The position numbers and the translations under genes are program-made. The notes below the pieces were generated by a model. That model saw only the letters and a list, made by a program, of their open reading frames with translations, ran no database searches and had not been told where the DNA came from. A stretch of DNA of 36,307 nucleotides. It comes from Betaproteobacteria bacterium. Its GTDB lineage: Bacteria; Pseudomonadota; Gammaproteobacteria; Burkholderiales; SG8-41. The first letter of the stretch is position 1. The number at the start of each line of letters is the position of its first letter. Positions 16,823 through 25,037 of this stretch are shown one piece after another. Location: positions 1-36,307 of the forward strand of contig JANYDM010000198.1 of the NCBI GenBank assembly GCA_025363575.1, given 5' to 3'.

Positions 16823-17800
16823 ATGTTTGCCCCCGTCCGCTCAACCATTGTTGCCCTGTCTGCAATCACCGTTTTTTTCAGCGGCATGGCGGCGCAGGCG
16901 CAGGCGTATCCAGCGAAATCGGTCAAGGGCATCGTCGGCTTTCCGGCAGGGGGCGGTTCGGACGCGCTTGCGCGCCTGGTCTGCGCCGCGCTCGGCGATA
17001 AATTTGGCCAGCAATTCGTTGTCGACAACAAGGCTGGCGCAAATACGATAGTCGCCACGCAGTACGTAAAGAGCCAACCTGCCGACGGCTATACGCTGCT
17101 GTTCGTGTCGGCGTCGTTCGCGATCAATCCCGGCCTGTACAAGCTGGACTACGACATAGAGAAGGATTTCGCGCCGGTCGCCGTGATGGCAATCGTGCCG
17201 CTGCTCCTCATCACCAACAATAATCTGCCGGTGAACTCGGTAAAAGACCTCATCGCAATGGCGAAAGCGCAGCCGGGCAAGCTCAATTACGCCTCGTTCG
17301 GCATCGGCAGCTCCGCGCATCTGGCGAGCGAAATGTTCCTGAGTATGGCGGGCATCGACCTGATCCACGTGCCGTACAAGGGCAGCGCGCCAGCCGTCAT
17401 CGACGTGATGGCCGGGCGCATCACGATGATGATGCCGGGCATAGGTTCCGCGATCGAGTACGCGCGCGATGGGAGATTGAAAGCGCTGGCGGTTTCGACC
17501 GGCAAGCGCCTCGCCGGCGCACCGGACATTCCGACGATCGCGGAATCCGGCGTCCCCGGCTTCGACGTCGCGACGTGGGAATCGATCCAGGCCCCCGCCG
17601 GGACGCCGCCCGATGTCGTCGCGAAAATCAACACCGCCGTGCGCGAAGCCGTGGCGAACAAGGATTTGCGCCAGAAGATGATCAACCTCGGTTTCGAGCC
17701 GGACGGCCAGAAGTCGCCCGCTGAAGTCGCGCAATTCGTCAAAAGCGAAATGGGCAAGTGGGGCAAGGTCGTGCGCGAACGCAACATCAAAGTCGAGTGA
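16823..17800 (+). CDS. Bug-family periplasmic substrate-binding receptor (8 of 12)
   Basis: This 325-residue Bug receptor has a signal peptide at 1-26 (ends MAAQA) and mature start QAYPAKSVKGIVGF. Loops are PAGGGSDALARLV, NKAGANTIVAT, PADGYTLLFV and VPYKGSAPAVIDVMAG; the C-terminus is VVRERNIKVE. The frame is open to 16781, but the ATG at 16823 has GAGGTG at 16811-16816 and begins directly with the signal peptide. It precedes a D-amino-acid-dehydrogenase-like gene on the same strand, separated by a palindromic repeat. Confidence 0.95.
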   Translation: MFAPVRSTIVALSAITVFFSGMAAQAQAYPAKSVKGIVGFPAGGGSDALARLVCAALGDKFGQQFVVDNKAGANTIVATQYVKSQPADGYTLLFVSASFAINPGLYKLDYDIEKDFAPVAVMAIVPLLLITNNNLPVNSVKDLIAMAKAQPGKLNYASFGIGSSAHLASEMFLSMAGIDLIHVPYKGSAPAVIDVMAGRITMMMPGIGSAIEYARDGRLKALAVSTGKRLAGAPDIPTIAESGVPGFDVATWESIQAPAGTPPDVVAKINTAVREAVANKDLRQKMINLGFEPDGQKSPAEVAQFVKSEMGKWGKVVRERNIKVE

Positions 17801-17821
17801 GCGTTAGAAAATCAAATTTTA

Positions 17822-17916
17822 GCCAAAGATAAACATGGATGAATCCAGATTTAAAATCGCCGTTTGGATGAAACGCGGTGTTGCTGTATCGGTGCTCATC
17901 TGTGTTTATCTGTGGC
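17822..17916. repeat. Palindromic 10-bp-period element (copy C)
   Basis: The left arm at 17822-17844 (GCCAAAGATAAACATGGATG and three more bases) is inverted relative to the right arm at 17894-17916 (reads GCTCATCTGTGTTTATCTGT then GGC). Eighteen of the first 21 positions pair. It lies between Bug receptor 8 and the D-amino-acid-dehydrogenase-like gene, ending 25 bases before that gene's start. Confidence 0.75.
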
Positions 17917-17941
17917 CGATAGTCTTTTAGAAGAGTTTTAG

Positions 17942-19186
17942 TTGAGCAAACCGCCAGTCACGATCATCGGCGCCGGCATTGTCGGCGTCTGCTCCGCTGC
18001 GTGGCTGCAGCGCGCGGGTTTCCAGGTCACGCTGATAGATGCGGGCGAGGTCGGCCAGGGCGCTTCATTTGGCAACGCCGGCAATCTGAGTCCGGGCGCC
18101 GTTGTCCCCTATCTCATCCCGGGATTTATGAAAGAGCTGCCGGGCTGGCTCACGCAGGACGGGCCGTTGGCAGTGCGCCCGTCATACTTGCTAAAAGCCA
18201 TGCCGTGGCTCATGCGGGCAGTCAAATCGAGCGGCGAGGAAGCTGCCCTTAAAACGTCGCGCGCGATGCATGAGCTGCACAAGGGCACGCTCATCGCCTA
18301 TGAAGAGCTCACGCGGGGCACCGAAGCGGCCGCGCTGGTCGAGCATTGCGGCCAGCTTTACGTATCGAAGCAGCCCGCTGCTGCGCAAGGCTCGAAACTG
18401 GCGCAACGCATGCGTGAAATGGCGGGGGTGCGCTGGCAAGTGCTCGATCACATGGAGATTCGCGAGCTTGAGCCCACGCTCGCGCCGGTGTTTCAAAGCG
18501 GCATGCTGCTGCCCGATAACGGACGCACCAAGAATCCGCACGCGCTCGTGCGAGCGATTGCGGCGGACGCCGAGCGCAACGGCGCGACGATAGTGCGCGG
18601 GCGAGTCGACGGATTTCAGGACAACGCAAAAGCCGTGACCGCAGTCGTCGTCGACGGCGTTCCGCATGGGGTGGAGCGCATCGTAATCGCAGCCGGCGCG
18701 TATTCAGGCGTCCTGAGCGCGGCGCTGGGCACGCCGCTGCCGGTCGAAGCCGAGCGCGGCTATCATGTGACGCTCGAAGACCCGGGCGTCATGCCGCGCA
18801 TACCGATCAGCAATGTCGACGCGAAATTCGTCTGTTCGCCGATGAACATGGGGCTGCGCGTCGCGGGCACGGCAGAATTCGCAGGCTACGACGCGCCGCC
18901 CAACTGGGAGCGCGCCGAAATCCTCGAGCGCCAGGTGAAGGCTATGTTCCCCGGCGTGCGCACCGAAAAACTATCGCGCTGGATGGGCCGGCGGCCGAGC
19001 TTGCCCGACGGCCTGCCGGTATTGGGCATCGCGCCGAAATTCCCGAATGCCTGTTTCGCGTTCGGCAACTCGCACTTCGGCATGAGCGCGGGCCCGGTGA
19101 TGGGCAAAGTGGTCGCCGAACTCGTCGCCGGTCACTCCGCTCACATCGATATCACGCCTTTCGCGCCGGCACGCTTCACCGCTTGA
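17942..19186 (+). CDS. FAD-dependent D-amino acid dehydrogenase-like oxidoreductase (DadA-like)
   Basis: This 414-residue protein belongs to the DAO superfamily and is near DadA in length (432 in E. coli) and layout. The FAD-binding GAGIVG (10-15) heads a Rossmann fold with the acidic strand end LIDAGEVGQGASFGNAG. The C-terminal FAD segment carries GRRPSLPDGLPVLG and FGNSHFGMSAGP. DadA-type enzymes oxidise D-amino acids at the inner membrane face to 2-oxo acids and ammonia. The start is a TTG at 17942, because no ATG precedes the first beta strand; AAGAG (17931-17935) is a modest binding site. Linkage to a Bug receptor suggests an amino or imino acid ligand. Other DAO-type substrates are possible. 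Confidence 0.88.
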   Translation: MSKPPVTIIGAGIVGVCSAAWLQRAGFQVTLIDAGEVGQGASFGNAGNLSPGAVVPYLIPGFMKELPGWLTQDGPLAVRPSYLLKAMPWLMRAVKSSGEEAALKTSRAMHELHKGTLIAYEELTRGTEAAALVEHCGQLYVSKQPAAAQGSKLAQRMREMAGVRWQVLDHMEIRELEPTLAPVFQSGMLLPDNGRTKNPHALVRAIAADAERNGATIVRGRVDGFQDNAKAVTAVVVDGVPHGVERIVIAAGAYSGVLSAALGTPLPVEAERGYHVTLEDPGVMPRIPISNVDAKFVCSPMNMGLRVAGTAEFAGYDAPPNWERAEILERQVKAMFPGVRTEKLSRWMGRRPSLPDGLPVLGIAPKFPNACFAFGNSHFGMSAGPVMGKVVAELVAGHSAHIDITPFAPARFTA

Positions 19187-19335
19187 CGCGGCAGCCCGGC
19201 GAGCGGGGCGCCGGCGAATGACATCCGCATTGCGGCATGCCGATGTCCATGGCAACATATCTGCAGCTGTTATCTATCGCCGTGCTGCGATCGTTCATCG
19301 GCGGTCATGAATTATAAAAACGGGGAGAAACGAGC

Positions 19336-19968
19336 ATGAGTCGAACGGATCGATCGGCACTGGCCTTGGGATTCATCTGCGTGCTGCTCTGCGCATCCGT
19401 CCATGCCCAACAAACGTACCGCTGCGGCAAGGTTTTTCAGGACCAGCCGTGCGACGGCAATACGCAGATCAATTCGCCGGCGCCGTCCGCGCGCGGTGGC
19501 GCGCAAAACGCTGCTACTCAAACAAGCGACCCCGCATGCGCGCGCCGCGGCGAGGAAGCCCAGAAGGTCGTATGGGCAAAGGAAGCGGGCCGCACCGAGG
19601 AAATGCAGCTTGCGGCAACCACCAGTTCCGAGCAAAAGAGACTCATCTCGGACGTCTACCGCCGCAGAGGAACCTCCACCGAGATGCGTGCGGCGATTGA
19701 AGGCGACTGCAACGCGGAAAGAGACAGGGCTGCACAGGCGGCGGCATTAATTCAGGCGGGCCGGCTGCTTCAGCAGGACACCAGGACCGCCGCCCCCGCC
19801 GCACCCAGCGGGCCGACCGCGGAGCAGCAGGCTGCCTCGAAGCGCGAATCAGTAGCGGCGGCGGAAGCTGCCAAGCAAAGCCGCTGCAAGAGCCTGAACG
19901 CCCGACTGGAGCAGGAGCGCACCGGCACCGCCGATAGCGAAAGAGCGCGTCGCCAAGCCGGTTGTTAG
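19336..19968 (+). CDS. DUF4124-like exported protein
   Basis: This 210-residue protein has a Sec signal peptide (1-24, ends SVHA). A DUF4124-like motif follows directly, YRCGKVFQDQPC (28-39), with a Cys pair. The rest is a low-complexity, Ala/Gln/Arg-rich, probably helical tail (about 60-205) with several isolated Cys. DUF4124 proteins are common in beta- and gammaproteobacterial periplasms and have no established role. The start is well supported by GGGGAG at 19322-19327. There is no evident link to the neighbouring catabolic genes. Confidence 0.8.
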   Translation: MSRTDRSALALGFICVLLCASVHAQQTYRCGKVFQDQPCDGNTQINSPAPSARGGAQNAATQTSDPACARRGEEAQKVVWAKEAGRTEEMQLAATTSSEQKRLISDVYRRRGTSTEMRAAIEGDCNAERDRAAQAAALIQAGRLLQQDTRTAAPAAPSGPTAEQQAASKRESVAAAEAAKQSRCKSLNARLEQERTGTADSERARRQAGC

Positions 19969-19972
19969 TGAG

Positions 19973-19989
19973 GGGCCCATGACGGGCCC
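19973..19989. terminator. Possible hairpin between convergent genes
   Basis: GGGCCC (19973-19978) and GGGCCC (19984-19989) form a 6-bp stem with a 5-base loop just after the DUF4124 stop codon, between convergent genes. There is no T-run on either side. Confidence 0.25.
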
Positions 19990-20026
19990 GCCCACGCGCT
20001 TTGGCGGCGCTTGAGCGTCAACGCCT

Positions 20027-20413
20027 TTATTTCGCGTATATGAATTTCGGCAGGGCCTTGATCGCGGCCTTCGTCGCGCCAGGCAACACGAACTTGCCGT
20101 CGCTATCCTGAATCTGCCCGACCGGTATTGCCACGTCGTGCTTGGCAATGCCGACGAAGCCGCCCGCGCCGACGATGATGAAAGAGGCCGTGCCGTCGGG
20201 CGCGACGATGATGTCGTCTATCGTGCCGACCTTTTTGTTCTCTTCGTTATAGACGCTCTTGCCGAGCACCTTTTTCTTGACGCTCCAGCCGTTCGCGATC
20301 AACGCGACGTTGGGCACGCCTATAGACATGCCGCCGGCGACTTGCGCTTGGGCAGTGCCCCCGAGGAGAGGCAGGCACAATGAAACAGCGATGAGCGAGT
20401 GTTTGATGGACAT
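20027..20413 (-). CDS. Exported PRC-barrel domain protein
   Basis: This 128-residue periplasmic protein has a signal peptide (about 1-24, ends GTAQAQ). A PRC-barrel core follows: VLGKSVYNEENKKVGTIDDI, then a beta strand FIIVGAGGFVGI and DVAIPV. The barrel is a small all-beta domain used as a docking or sensing module in photosynthetic reaction centres, RimM and many stand-alone periplasmic proteins. The frame is open to 20593, but the ATG at 20413 begins the signal peptide and has AAGGGG just upstream. It is downstream of the MBL-fold gene on the same strand, with an 86-base gap. Confidence 0.88.
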   Translation of the reverse strand: MSIKHSLIAVSLCLPLLGGTAQAQVAGGMSIGVPNVALIANGWSVKKKVLGKSVYNEENKKVGTIDDIIVAPDGTASFIIVGAGGFVGIAKHDVAIPVGQIQDSDGKFVLPGATKAAIKALPKFIYAK

Positions 20414-20499
20414 GGCGGCCCCTTCGTTGAGAAAAGGCCGCCAGTATCCGCACGCGGAGAGCACAGGTCTGTGCGTTGTCGCACCGAGCGAGCGCGGGA

Positions 20500-21780
20500 T
20501 CAGCGTGCGGCAGATCCCGGCAGCGCCGGCGGATGCAGCGCCGACCCTGCGGCGAAGAGACCGGCAGGATTGCCGGCCGTCGCCGCCGACCACTGCGAGC
20601 TGAACGCGCCTTCGCCGCAGTCATCGCCGAGCGAAGTCGACGCGACCATGCGTACCGCATCGAGCATCTGCCGGCTGAAGCGCTGGACGTCGGCAAATCC
20701 GAGCTTCTTTTTAATGTCGCCGTTGGCGACGGCCGTTATGCCGCTCGCGTCGAGGCGGTAGCGATCGAAGTACTGATGCTGAGCCACCAGCGCGACTTTC
20801 TCCTGATCTAGATAAGCCTTGAGCGCGTCGTCCTTGAACGGAAACGGCATGCCCGGCCAGAACGGGTTGAAAAGCCCGTCCCAGTGGCTCGGCAGATAGA
20901 CCTTCGGCCTGATCACCGGCACGATCAGCTTCGCGACCGGCGCGCCGCCGGTGCCTATCCACGCATCAACGCTGCGCAGTCCCGCGTCTTTCATCGCCGC
21001 GGCGAGGTTCGCCAACGGCGCCCCGTAATTCACGCCGTCGACGTGGATGTCTTTATCGAGATCGAACGCGCTTGCCGAGGTCTGCACGAAGAAACTGTAA
21101 GTACGGCCGCCACGGTCGACAGTGAAAAGGTAAGCGCGCCCGCCGCCGCCGTTTGGATAGTCCTCGCCGACGCCCGCACGCAGGCCGCCGTTCGCATCGG
21201 GCGTGGGCGGATCGTAAAGCTCACGCGCGAAATGCTGGATCGGGTTGGACGTGTCGCCGCTATGGTTAAAGCGCACGATGCGCACCGTCACGCCACGGCC
21301 GAGCTCGATTTTCTCGCCGCCGCTCACGGCCCTGCACTGCGCCGCGGGCACGCCCTGCGCTGCCGCCTGCATGCAGCTCGAGCTGCCGCCTATCATCGTC
21401 GCGCCGGTCTGCTTCGCCCACGTGGGCGTATCCCACGAATGGTCCCAGTGGCCGTGGCCGGACAGCAAGTAATCAAGCTTCGCGCCGCCGAGCACGGCTT
21501 CGCGCACTCTGGTCACGGCCGCGACGTCGACCTGCGCGGCGCCTTTGGTATAGGCGTACTGGTCGCCGGGAAAACTTTTCGGCGCGAAGAAGAACGGCGC
21601 GCCGGGCAGGCGCGTAACGTAACCGTCAAGCACGATGCGCACTTCGCCGATCTTGATATACCAGTTGGAAATCGACATCCAGGTGAACTCGACGTCGGGG
21701 GCATCGGCGGACGCGGCCGGCAACGCTGCTGCGAGCGAAAACGCCGCGCACCACGCGGCGGCATATCGTCTGATTTTCAT
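20500..21780 (-). CDS. Exported metallo-beta-lactamase-fold hydrolase
   Basis: This 426-residue protein has a signal peptide (about 1-25, ends PAASA) and an MBL fold. The zinc motif HxHxDH is H109-G-H111-W-D113-H114, followed by HSGD further on and SHWD near residue 320. The enzyme is periplasmic and longer than core MBL domains. Such stand-alone exported members hydrolyse esters, lactones, phosphodiesters or beta-lactams, and the sequence does not decide which. The start has an excellent GGAGGAGG-like site ending 5 bases before the ATG. It lies 64 bases downstream of the enoyl-CoA hydratase and upstream of the PRC-barrel gene, all on the minus strand. Confidence 0.9.
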   Translation of the reverse strand: MKIRRYAAAWCAAFSLAAALPAASADAPDVEFTWMSISNWYIKIGEVRIVLDGYVTRLPGAPFFFAPKSFPGDQYAYTKGAAQVDVAAVTRVREAVLGGAKLDYLLSGHGHWDHSWDTPTWAKQTGATMIGGSSSCMQAAAQGVPAAQCRAVSGGEKIELGRGVTVRIVRFNHSGDTSNPIQHFARELYDPPTPDANGGLRAGVGEDYPNGGGGRAYLFTVDRGGRTYSFFVQTSASAFDLDKDIHVDGVNYGAPLANLAAAMKDAGLRSVDAWIGTGGAPVAKLIVPVIRPKVYLPSHWDGLFNPFWPGMPFPFKDDALKAYLDQEKVALVAQHQYFDRYRLDASGITAVANGDIKKKLGFADVQRFSRQMLDAVRMVASTSLGDDCGEGAFSSQWSAATAGNPAGLFAAGSALHPPALPGSAAR

Positions 21781-21844
21781 GTGGACCTCCTCCCGGGAAA
21801 TGGCAGTCTACGCCTGCCTTAGCGCGCCGGCGCAGCGCGCAGAA

Positions 21845-22627
21845 TTACGTCGCCTTGTGCTCGCCTTTCGCGAAGCTTTCGAGCTTCGCTTTCCATTCGT
21901 CCGAGGTCATGCACACCGACCAGGCGTGGTTGTCGAAGCGCAGGCCCGCGGTCACGCCGACCTCTTCGGACTGGTTGATCGCTGCTTTCGACTGCAGCAC
22001 GCCGATCGACGGATTGGCTGCAATGCGCCTGGCCAGCGCCATCGCCTCTTCCATCACTTTGTTCTGCGGCACGACCTTGTTCACGAGACCGAGCTCGAGC
22101 GCTTCCTTCGCGTCCCAGCGGCGGCCGGTAAAGATCAGCTCCTTCGCCTTCTGGCTGCCGACCAGGCGCGGCAGACGCTGGCAGGCGCCGCCGCCCGGGA
22201 AAAAGCCGTGCTGCGTTTCGGGCAGCGAGAAGATCGCGCTCTCGGACGCGATGCTGATGTCGCACTGGAGCACTAGTTCGTAGCCACCCGCCATGCAGTA
22301 GCCGTTGATCGCCGCGATCACGGGCTTGCGCACGCTCGATACAAGAGAGGTCCATCTGGCGACGACGTTCAGACGGTCGTGCACCATCTGGTCGGTCGTG
22401 CGCGCCGCGCGTTCTTTGAGATCCGCGCCGCTGCAGAACGCCTTATCGCCGGCGCCGGTAATCACGATCACGCGCACGCTGTCGTCGAGATCGAGCTGCG
22501 GGAACAGCACGTTCATCTCCATGCGCATCTGATGGTTCATCGAATTCATCGCCTGCGGACGGTTGAGGGTGACAACGGCGACGCCATCGGCGATGGTGTG
22601 AAGAAGCGCTGGGGCGGGAGCATTCAT
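21845..22627 (-). CDS. Enoyl-CoA hydratase/isomerase family protein
   Basis: This 260-residue crotonase-fold enzyme is cytosolic. Both catalytic glutamates of the hydratase are conserved with the standard spacing of 20: Glu117 in AGGYE and Glu137 in SLPETQHGFF. The oxyanion-hole region FCSGADLKE (64-72) and the CoA-binding helix are also present. It should add water to an enoyl-CoA in a beta-oxidation-type pathway. A decayed Bug gene tail lies directly upstream on the same strand (stop at 22679), so this gene was probably once the second gene of a receptor-hydratase cassette. It is divergent from the alpha/beta hydrolase at 22860. Confidence 0.93.
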   Translation of the reverse strand: MNAPAPALLHTIADGVAVVTLNRPQAMNSMNHQMRMEMNVLFPQLDLDDSVRVIVITGAGDKAFCSGADLKERAARTTDQMVHDRLNVVARWTSLVSSVRKPVIAAINGYCMAGGYELVLQCDISIASESAIFSLPETQHGFFPGGGACQRLPRLVGSQKAKELIFTGRRWDAKEALELGLVNKVVPQNKVMEEAMALARRIAANPSIGVLQSKAAINQSEEVGVTAGLRFDNHAWSVCMTSDEWKAKLESFAKGEHKAT

Positions 22628-22678
22628 ATTATTTATCCTGAGCGTGAAATGACCGGGAAGCCTGCAAACGAAGCTAGT

Positions 22679-22738
22679 TTAATCGATGCGCGCGCCGGAT
22701 GCCTTGATGGCCTCCGGGCCGCCCTCCGAATTTTCACG
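22679..22738 (-). pseudogene. Relic of a Bug receptor C-terminus
   Basis: On the minus strand an open stretch ends in AIKASGARID and TAA at 22681-22679. This is the characteristic last segment of Bug receptors (compare VKASGAKAE at 4784 and VKTSGAKAD at 8962). Upstream of about 20 codons the similarity stops and no Bug gene remains. The piece lies 51 bases before the enoyl-CoA hydratase start, as in the intact receptor-enzyme cassettes. Another frame just upstream ends SFRHARTFVKPWFAA then TGA (22738-22740), possibly the tail of a further lost gene. The match is short and no alignment score was computed. Confidence 0.45.
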
Positions 22739-22859
22739 CCGCAAACCACGGCTTGACGAAGGTGCGGGCGTGGCGGAAGCTTGCCCACGGGAGCGGCTCG
22801 CTGCGCGCTCCTTATAACAATAATCACCACATGGATGCCGGCGACAGGGGAGACAGTCG

Positions 22860-23921
22860 ATGAACCGCATTGAACAATATCGCGCCGGCGTGCGCGCGCT
22901 GCTGGCAATCGCGCTGCTGGCAACCGCCACTGCGCATGGCGCTTCGCTCGGCGGCCCGCTTACGCTCGAAGACGAAGGCAGTTTCTTCGTCAACGGCAAG
23001 AACGTGCAGTCGGACTATCCCGGCGCATCGCTCATTACCGGGCCCTCGCCGCCAGGCCGCATCACGATCAACCAGATGTACGTGCACTACCGCATCCCGG
23101 CCGGCAAAAAAGGCGTGCCCGTCGTGATGGTGCACGGCTCGACACACACCGGCATGACCTTCGAGACGACGCCGGACGGTCGCGAAGGCTGGGCGACCTA
23201 CTTCGCGCGCAAAGGCCGGGCCGTCTACGTAGTCGATCATGCGGGGCGCGGCCGCTCGGGCTTTGACCCGACGCCGATCAATCGCGTGCGCGACAAGCGC
23301 GGCGAAGATCCCGCGGCTATGCCGACGCTTTTCCTCGGCTCGCTCGAGCGTGCGTGGGCCAACTTCCGCTTCGGCGCCGAGTATCCGACGCCGTACCCCG
23401 ACCTGCAATTCCCGCTCGAGGCGCTCGACCAGTACACGATGCAGCTGGTGCCGAACGCGGAGAACACGCTCGCCGGCATAGGCGCCAACACAGTCGACGC
23501 GCTCGCCGCGCTGCTCGACAAGATCGGCCCGGCGGTCGTCATCGTGCATTCGCAGTCAGGCGTCCTCGGCATCGACCTCGTGCGCAAGCGCGCGAACCTG
23601 GTCAAGGGCTTCATTACGGTCGAAGGCGGCTGTGACAAATTCAGCGCCGACGACGCGAAAAACTTTTTCACGCGGGTGCCCTTGCTCTCGCTGTGGGGCG
23701 ACAACAGCGTCGGCGCGAAAAACACCGTCAACGGCGATGGTCGCCGCAGCGAGTGCCTCGCCGCGGTCAACGCGATCAAGGCTGCCGGCGGTCGCGCGTC
23801 GCTGCAAATGCTGCCCGACCTCGGCATCAAGGGCAACAGCCACATGATGATGATGGACAGGAACAACCTGCAGCTCGCCGACATACTGCTGAAATGGATC
23901 GACGATAACGCCGGCAGGTAG
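22860..23921 (+). CDS. Exported alpha/beta-fold hydrolase
   Basis: This 353-residue protein has a signal peptide (about 1-27, ends TAHG) and an alpha/beta hydrolase fold. MVHGSTHTGMTFE forms the oxyanion loop and VDHAGRGRSGFDP follows. VHSQSG carries the likely nucleophile Ser231 (the family's HSxG-type elbow, without the usual preceding Gly). The late GNSHMMMMD supplies the catalytic His. An insertion between the core strands (about 135-210) probably forms the lid. It should hydrolyse an ester or related bond in the periplasm. GGGGAG lies about 8 bases before the ATG. The next gene is a Bug receptor 31 bases on, which fits release of a carboxylate followed by capture. Confidence 0.9.
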   Translation: MNRIEQYRAGVRALLAIALLATATAHGASLGGPLTLEDEGSFFVNGKNVQSDYPGASLITGPSPPGRITINQMYVHYRIPAGKKGVPVVMVHGSTHTGMTFETTPDGREGWATYFARKGRAVYVVDHAGRGRSGFDPTPINRVRDKRGEDPAAMPTLFLGSLERAWANFRFGAEYPTPYPDLQFPLEALDQYTMQLVPNAENTLAGIGANTVDALAALLDKIGPAVVIVHSQSGVLGIDLVRKRANLVKGFITVEGGCDKFSADDAKNFFTRVPLLSLWGDNSVGAKNTVNGDGRRSECLAAVNAIKAAGGRASLQMLPDLGIKGNSHMMMMDRNNLQLADILLKWIDDNAGR

Positions 23922-23952
23922 CAGCCAGAATATCCGCAGGAGGAGAGACGAG

Positions 23953-24930
23953 ATGAACAATCGCCGCAAACTGGTCGTAGCGCTCGGCGCGGGCGCGCTT
24001 GCAGCGCCGTTGCTGTCGTTTTCGCAGCAGGCTTATCCGAACCGCCCGGTCAAGTTCGTGGTGCCTTTCCCTCCCGGCGGGAATCTCGATTTTCTCGCGC
24101 GCGTCATTCAGCCGAAGTTCAGCGAATATCTCGGTGCGTCGCTGGTCATAGACAACCGCGGCGGGGCGGGCGGCATTGTCGGCGCCGAGTACGCCGCGAA
24201 GCAGCCGGCCGACGGCTACACCCTCTTTCTCGGCAATACGGGGACCATGGGCCTCTACCCGGTGGTCTATCCGAAGCTGCCGTACGACGCGCTGAAAGAC
24301 TTCGCCGCAGTCGGCCAGATCGCAGCGAGTGCAACGTTGATGGCGGTGCACCCCTCGATGCCGGTAAAGTCATTGCAGGAATTCATCGCATTCGCCAGGA
24401 AAAATCCGGGCAAGCTGACGTGCGCAGTCGCTGGACTGGGCTCGCTGCTGCACTTCGCTTCCGAAATGCTGAAAAGGCGGGCCGGCATCGACATGCTGCT
24501 CGTGCCCTACAAGGGCAGCGGCCCGGCGGTGACCGATCTGATCGGCGGTCAGGTCGACCTGATGCTCGATGCGCCGACGGTCACCATGCCGTACATCAAA
24601 GCGGGCAGGTTGAGAGCCATCGCCGTCATCGGCAAGACGCGCCTCGTGACGCTGCCTGAAGTCCCCACTTTCGAGGAAGCGGGCCTCAAGGATTTCGAGG
24701 CGGCCGGATGGCAGGGCCTGCTCGTGCCCACGGGAACGCCGGCAGCCGCAGTGACGAAGCTGTCAGCCGCGTTGACGAAGACGCTCGCGCAACCGGAAGT
24801 GCGGGAGAAATTCATCGAGCAGGGATTGGATCCGGCGCCGTCGACGCCGGAGCAATTCGCCGCGCACATCCGTTCCGAAATCGAAAAGTGGGGCCGGCTC
24901 GCGAAGGCGGCCAATATCAAAGTGGAGTGA
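23953..24930 (+). CDS. Bug-family periplasmic substrate-binding receptor (9 of 12)
   Basis: This 325-residue Bug receptor has a leader at about 1-24 and mature start QQAYPNRPVKFVVPF. The leader contains a twin arginine (NRRKLVVALG), which resembles a Tat signal more than the Sec leaders of its neighbours. Loops are PPGGNLDFLARVI, NRGGAGGIVGAE, PADGYTLFLG and VPYKGSGPAVTDLIGGQ; the C-terminus is AKAANIKVE. A strong GGAGGAGAG precedes the ATG. It lies between two exported enzymes, an alpha/beta hydrolase 31 bases upstream and an argininosuccinate-lyase-like enzyme 107 bases downstream, in what looks like one operon. Confidence 0.95.
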   Translation: MNNRRKLVVALGAGALAAPLLSFSQQAYPNRPVKFVVPFPPGGNLDFLARVIQPKFSEYLGASLVIDNRGGAGGIVGAEYAAKQPADGYTLFLGNTGTMGLYPVVYPKLPYDALKDFAAVGQIAASATLMAVHPSMPVKSLQEFIAFARKNPGKLTCAVAGLGSLLHFASEMLKRRAGIDMLLVPYKGSGPAVTDLIGGQVDLMLDAPTVTMPYIKAGRLRAIAVIGKTRLVTLPEVPTFEEAGLKDFEAAGWQGLLVPTGTPAAAVTKLSAALTKTLAQPEVREKFIEQGLDPAPSTPEQFAAHIRSEIEKWGRLAKAANIKVE

Positions 24931-25037
24931 ACGGGCTCGCCAGTAACGCCGCCCGCACCAGCCTTCCGGCGGCAAAGACGCTTGGGCACCCTCTCACTCT
25001 TTCGCACCGACCGACTCAAATCACAGGAGTTACCACC

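Noticed and set aside
24708..25037. Upstream extension of the lyase-like gene
   Set aside because: It overlaps the end of Bug receptor 9 in another frame, and the ATG at 25038 has a ribosome-binding site and a signal peptide.
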